19,325 bases of DNA from Ramicandelaber brevisporus (lineage: Eukaryota; Kickxellomycota; Ramicandelaberales; Ramicandelaberaceae). Under the pieces are notes generated by a model. It saw nothing but the letters and a program-made list of their open reading frames with translations, searched no databases and was not told the DNA's origin. The translations under genes and the position numbers were made by a program. Shown here in pieces: positions 15,758 to 19,325 of the stretch (position 1 is the first letter of the stretch; each line of letters starts with the position of its first letter). The DNA lies in NCBI GenBank assembly GCA_025201865.1, contig MU602830.1, positions 15,443-34,767 of the forward strand, given 5' to 3'.

Positions 15758-16186
15758 CTAATACAAAATTAAAGGTGCTGTTTGCTCGAGTTTCAATTAT
15801 TCTGCCTTTTTTCTTCTTCATTTTTTTTTTCGCCCCTCTTCCAATCTCTCCACACATCGACCTCTCAAGCGAAGTGCTTTGAGTGTGTGTTTTGTGCTTT
15901 GTTTTGTTTGTGCTTTGACTTCCACTGTTTGTTTGTTTTCTGTTTTCTGTTTTCTTCGCCAGCAAAGTAACCTTTCTCTTTCTCCCTAACCTCCTTCAGG
16001 AACACACACACAACGCAACTCTGTCAACATTCGCGTAGACACTCATACAAACTCCTCCAAAGCTACTACCGCTACTACCACCGCTGCTATTGCTAAGGCT
16101 TCCACAGCTACCACTACTTCCACAGCTACTATTACTGCGTTACTTCTGCTGGCTGGCTGTCCTCAATCTCTCCTCACTCACTTAGT
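15758..16186. promoter_or_regulatory. Divergent promoter/leader region
   Basis: 429 bp separate the start codons of the coiled-coil gene (-) and the TPX2-like gene (+). Pyrimidine-rich stretches, T-runs near 15820-15830 and a CTACTACCGCTAC-type degenerate repeat at about 16061-16140 are visible. TTTTGTATTAG directly before the minus-strand ATG resembles a 3' splice site, so a 5' UTR intron is possible. There is no clear TATA element and no RNA gene. Confidence 0.6.
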
Positions 16187-18238
16187 ATGGTTGGCAAAGC
16201 CGTCAAGTTTCAGCACTCGTCTGGCTGGAAGGACGCCAGTGCAGTAGTGATTGCCGATGAGCACGCAAGCAACTGTCTCTCTGACGCCGAGTACGAAGAC
16301 ATTGATGAAGACTACTACTCTAATGATGGCGACTATAGCGATGGCAGCAACGAGTACTATGATGAACAGGGCAACCCAACTTCGCCTCTGGACTTTGACA
16401 AGTTTGACGTTCCTAGATACAACAGTGTATTGGAGGCAAGTCAGATGATGCCGCGTGATTCGTGGTTTGGACCGGCATTGACTCCAAAGCGTCGCAATCG
16501 AACTCTGGGTGGCAACAGTGCACCAGGCAGTGCAAGACGCAAGAGTAACTGGGGAAATCAAACATTAACAGCAGTAACAATAGCAGCACAGAATGAACAT
16601 GCTCAGATGGTTGAAGAAGTCACATCATTGGATGCACCAGTTGAAGATGGATGCGAAGTAACTGCCTGGCAGCCTGAAGAAGCCTCAGTGGCTGAAGGAA
16701 GCGGGGAAGCAGACGAAGCAGAGGGAGAAGACATTTATGGCATTCAACAGCAGCCAGTCGTTACAGCCGCGGCCAAGAAACCATTTGTAGTGCAGCGCTC
16801 AATGAGACCATTGACTATTCCTCAGGAACCAAACATCACCAAAGCACGTGGAAGACGCACTCGCAAGTCATTGGCTCCATCCTCTGCTTCTGCTTCTGCT
16901 TCTGCTGCTACTGCTTCTGTTACCGCTCTTCTTCCTCCAGCTGCTGCACCGAAGTCCCGTTCCAATGTGGCTCCAAAACTGACTGTTCCAGTTCCATTCT
17001 CATTCCAGAATAGACAACGTGCAAAGCCACCCACATCCACAGCAGCTATCAATACTACTAAAGCTGCGCCAGCCCGTGTACCAGCAAAGGCCGGTATACC
17101 ACCTCCAGCAGCCGCAGCAGTATCGAGACCAATTCAGCGCCACCTTGTACCAACGCAGCCTCGTTCACCAGCATTGCGTACAAAAATGCGTGCTCGGATG
17201 GCTCCAGCAGCAACTACTGCAAGTTCATCCCAGCCACCATCACGTCCACCTCCGTTCGTTGCGCGTCCAGTTCCACCTGGCATTTACAAGGCTCGTGACT
17301 CAAACTCCTCCGTCACGTCAACAACTTCCGCCACATCTGCAGCATCAAACCGAGGCAGTCACAGCAGTCAGAGCAGCACAAGTAGCAGTCGCAGCAATCC
17401 CCGTGGCCGCTTTGCCTCTCCCACCAAGCCCAAATCCACCGCCACAGCTTCATCATCTGGTGACAGGCCGCAGTTTGTTCTCCGCAGCGTCATTCTCCAC
17501 GAACAGCGCCAGCGTGAATTCCAAGAGAAGATTGCTCGTGAGCGTGAAGAAGAAGCCCGCCGTCGTCGCTTTGTCGCCCGTCCAATGCCCAGCGATTCTC
17601 CAGACCGCCTGCCTCCGGTACCCGAACGCCCGCTGACCATTCCCGATGGATTCCACCTCGAGACTGATGTGCGTGGTGAAGCATATCAAGCCAACCTGCG
17701 AGTTCGTATTGAAGAGCTCAATAGGCGCCAAGAAGCAGCTCGCCTATTCTTGGCCCAGCCATTGCCCGATTTCTCTCAGCCATTTGTACCAAAACCATCT
17801 GGAAGGCCGTTAACGCAGCACGACGACTTTGTCCTCAAGTCTGATGTTCGCGCAGCTGAGAGAGCCAAGTTTGATGAGGAGTTGTCAGCACGCGAGATGC
17901 TACGATATGAGATGAAACAGAAACAAACGGAGGAACAAATGGAGCGCGATAGACTCGAAATCATTGAGCTTCGGAAACAGCTGGTTCATCACGCCAAGCC
18001 ACTTCCGGCCCTCTATCAGCAGCACGACCAGCACCAGCAGCAGACTCATGGTGCAGATGGCTCACTGCTGAGACACGTTGCACCCCCTCCACCTCCGCCT
18101 GTTATTCGATCCACCAAGCCACTTACAATGCCAGAGACACCACGCTTGCTCACGAGAGGCACCCGTGGTCGTCGTAACAATCGTCGTATGACAGTTAAGG
18201 CGGGCGGCCGTAGATTCTCTGTTCGTTACCGCGGTTAA
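16187..18238 (+). CDS. TPX2: TPX2-like spindle assembly factor
   Basis: 683 aa, single exon, ending TAA. In animals and plants TPX2 nucleates and bundles spindle microtubules, is released from importin by Ran-GTP and activates Aurora A. The C-terminal half carries TPX2-family modules: PFVARPVPPG (356-365), RRFVARPMPSD (460-470), RPLTIPDGFHLETDVRGEAY (481-500), RLFLAQPLPDF (519-529), RPLTQHDDFVLKSDVRAAER (540-559), HHAKPLPALY (601-610) and KPLTMPETPRLLTRGTRGRR (644-663). Charged helices at about 434-462 and 555-600 lie between modules. More diverged copies are RPLTIPQEPNITKARGRR (207-224) and KLTVPVPFSFQNRQRAKP (264-281). Near the N-terminus FDVPRYNS (73-80) and RDSWFG (90-95) resemble the two-part Aurora A docking motif of TPX2. 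An acidic, Tyr-rich stretch lies at 32-62. TPX2-family membership is well supported; equivalent function is inferred. Confidence 0.85.
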   Translation: MVGKAVKFQHSSGWKDASAVVIADEHASNCLSDAEYEDIDEDYYSNDGDYSDGSNEYYDEQGNPTSPLDFDKFDVPRYNSVLEASQMMPRDSWFGPALTPKRRNRTLGGNSAPGSARRKSNWGNQTLTAVTIAAQNEHAQMVEEVTSLDAPVEDGCEVTAWQPEEASVAEGSGEADEAEGEDIYGIQQQPVVTAAAKKPFVVQRSMRPLTIPQEPNITKARGRRTRKSLAPSSASASASAATASVTALLPPAAAPKSRSNVAPKLTVPVPFSFQNRQRAKPPTSTAAINTTKAAPARVPAKAGIPPPAAAAVSRPIQRHLVPTQPRSPALRTKMRARMAPAATTASSSQPPSRPPPFVARPVPPGIYKARDSNSSVTSTTSATSAASNRGSHSSQSSTSSSRSNPRGRFASPTKPKSTATASSSGDRPQFVLRSVILHEQRQREFQEKIAREREEEARRRRFVARPMPSDSPDRLPPVPERPLTIPDGFHLETDVRGEAYQANLRVRIEELNRRQEAARLFLAQPLPDFSQPFVPKPSGRPLTQHDDFVLKSDVRAAERAKFDEELSAREMLRYEMKQKQTEEQMERDRLEIIELRKQLVHHAKPLPALYQQHDQHQQQTHGADGSLLRHVAPPPPPPVIRSTKPLTMPETPRLLTRGTRGRRNNRRMTVKAGGRRFSVRYRG

Positions 18239-18246
18239 ACCTTTCC

Positions 18247-18252
18247 AATAAA
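18247..18252 (+). terminator. AATAAA polyadenylation signal candidate for the TPX2-like gene
   Basis: Canonical AATAAA beginning 9 nt after the TAA stop, in the convergent intergenic region. It implies a very short 3' UTR if used. Confidence 0.5.
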
Positions 18253-18392
18253 GCTACACCTCAATCTTCCCCCATTCTTCCCTTTCCTCCCCCCCCATTT
18301 CCTTTCTTTCCTATTTAATCTTCGTTATTGTTTTTTTTTGAGTTTACCATGGAACAACCAGGATCAGGGTCAGGTTAAAATCAAGATGCTTT

Positions 18393-18398
18393 TTTATT
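18393..18398 (-). terminator. AATAAA polyadenylation signal candidate for the small spliced gene
   Basis: AATAAA on the minus strand, about 100 nt downstream of the stop codon of the two-exon gene and followed by an A-run on that strand. Confidence 0.5.
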
Positions 18399-18498
18399 GT
18401 GTGTTTTCGAACATAGTTTGCAATTGGTATGGAAGCTACTGCTTAGTAAGAGCTTGTGGCGATAGTTTGTGGTGATACAACAGTATGCGAGTGCCTGT

Positions 18499-19071
18499 TT
18501 ATGGCTGCTGGTACTGCATGTTGATGTTTGAGCGGCGGCGCTGTCCATAGTTGGACTCCTTCGTGAAATGGTTAAAGTATTCCTTCTCAACGCATGTCTC
18601 TGACTCTTTAACACCAAGCAGCGTCTTCTCGTGCTGCGTCTTCTCCTTCTCAATCTTGGTCTGGCGCAAGGCTGCAGCATCCTCTTCACTGAGCAGCTCA
18701 TCATGAGCAGCGCCGGAGCTGTGACGACGGTGGAGAATGTTTTCGTAGTCTTTGTTAGTATTGCTGGAGTTTGACGATGACTTGTTGCCAATTGACATAC
18801 GACGGCCGGCCACTTTCACTGTAGTAATTATAGAGTCAATGGCGCAATAATATCAAAAGGATTAGGGAAGAGGGGAGAGGAGGAAGAGCAAGAGGGACGG
18901 AGAGGTGTCAGTATCGGTTCCGTGTTTCGCGTTTTCGGATAGAGTGTCAGAGTTGCTACTACGAGCGAGCGAGCGAGATGAAGGAGATGACAGCAAGAAA
19001 GCAAACGTACCTGCCGTTGGAATACCCGCAAGGAGCTCGGAAACAGCAGTGGAAGTAGCAGGCGAGCTCAT
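18499..19071 (-). CDS. Small two-exon hypothetical protein with multiple RRxS sites
   Basis: Exon 1 is 19071-19011 and exon 2 is 18818-18499, joined across a 192-nt intron. The spliced CDS is 381 nt (126 aa) and the join is in frame (GCA G|TG AAA, giving A-V-K). Exon 1 encodes MSSPATSTAVSELLAGIPTA. The rest is hydrophilic: KVAGRRMSIGN, HRRHSSGAAHDELLSEED, a Lys/Glu-rich helix-prone middle (TKIEKEKTQHEKTLLG), EKEYFNHFTKESNYGQ and a tail with QRRRSN. RRMS, RRHS and RRRS fit PKA-type consensus sites. I do not recognise the family; it looks like a small, largely disordered, kinase-regulated protein. The canonical splice sites and the preserved frame support the gene model. The stop is TAA. It converges on the TPX2-like gene. 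Confidence 0.75.
18819..19010 (-). other. Spliceosomal intron (GTACGT...ACTACAG)
   Basis: 192-nt intron with donor GTACGT and acceptor TTACTACAG on the minus strand. The interior is pyrimidine-rich on that strand, and a CTAAT about 50 nt before the acceptor might serve as branch site. It is the only intron I can support in the window. Confidence 0.8.
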
Positions 19072-19325
19072 CTTCAGTTAGTAGTAGTACGACTTGGTTG
19101 ATACTCGGTTGTACAAGGATATAAAAAAAAGAAGAAACAGTTGTTTTCAAGAGAAGAGAGCGAGTGAGCGACTGAGTGAATGAATGAATGAACGGGTGTT
19201 CTTTGGAAGCAGCCTGTTTCACTTGTAACGCGACTTGCAGATTTGCGCCTCACAGAAACCGTGACGGCGAAAAATAAACGACCACTCCAAAGTTGATGTC
19301 ACATGATTCGCTCTCCTGATCGCAA

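Larger units (their letters stand above)
18239..18498. other. Convergent intergenic region
   Basis: 3' UTRs of the TPX2-like gene and the small spliced gene, with a C-run near 18290-18297 and a T-run near 18332-18340. Apart from the polyadenylation candidates nothing else is seen. Confidence 0.6.

Noticed and set aside
17019-17636. 205-codon plus-strand frame within the TPX2-like gene
   Set aside because: His/Pro/Gln-rich frame-shifted shadow; the TPX2 modules are in the other frame.

Overview
This window is eukaryotic nuclear DNA, most likely from an intron-poor, early-diverging fungus or a close unicellular opisthokont relative. The evidence is long uninterrupted CDSs for conserved eukaryotic proteins, only one convincing spliceosomal intron, short intergenic spaces full of microsatellites, and Gln/Thr/Ser/Asp low-complexity insertions inside conserved proteins. 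The lineage is an inference. The genetic code looks standard: TAA, TAG and TGA all end genes where family lengths predict.

Layout: (1) 137-3511 (-), exportin-1/CRM1, complete in one exon. (2) 3512-4611, a long divergent promoter/leader region rich in GA, GT and CAA/CAG-type repeats. (3) 4612-5235 (+), a PRELI/Ups2-type mitochondrial phospholipid transfer protein with a polyQ insert. (4) 5704-6798 (+), mitochondrial ribosomal protein uL3m with a targeting peptide. (5) 7581-11682 (+), a SMURF/NEDD4-type C2-WW-WW-HECT ubiquitin ligase. It is interrupted twice as sequenced: an in-frame TAA in a Gln tract at 9057-9059 and an exact 79-bp tandem duplication at 9879-10036 that shifts the frame inside the second WW domain. 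(6) 11784-11865, a short inverted-repeat structure between convergent genes. (7) 11980-12744 (-), an unrecognised His-rich protein with a CxC-type Cys-rich tail. (8) 12956-15757 (-), an unrecognised coiled-coil protein. (9) 16187-18238 (+), a TPX2-like spindle protein with a candidate Aurora-kinase docking motif and repeated TPX2-type modules. (10) 18499-19071 (-), a small two-exon gene rich in RRxS sites.

These are independent housekeeping and regulatory genes, not an operon or gene cluster. Exportin-1 and TPX2 are both controlled by Ran-GTP in other eukaryotes, and Ups2 and uL3m are both mitochondrial, but nothing in the sequence shows that the neighbourhood is functional. The points most worth a second look are the doubly interrupted HECT gene and the TPX2-like protein, a family missing from the standard model yeasts.
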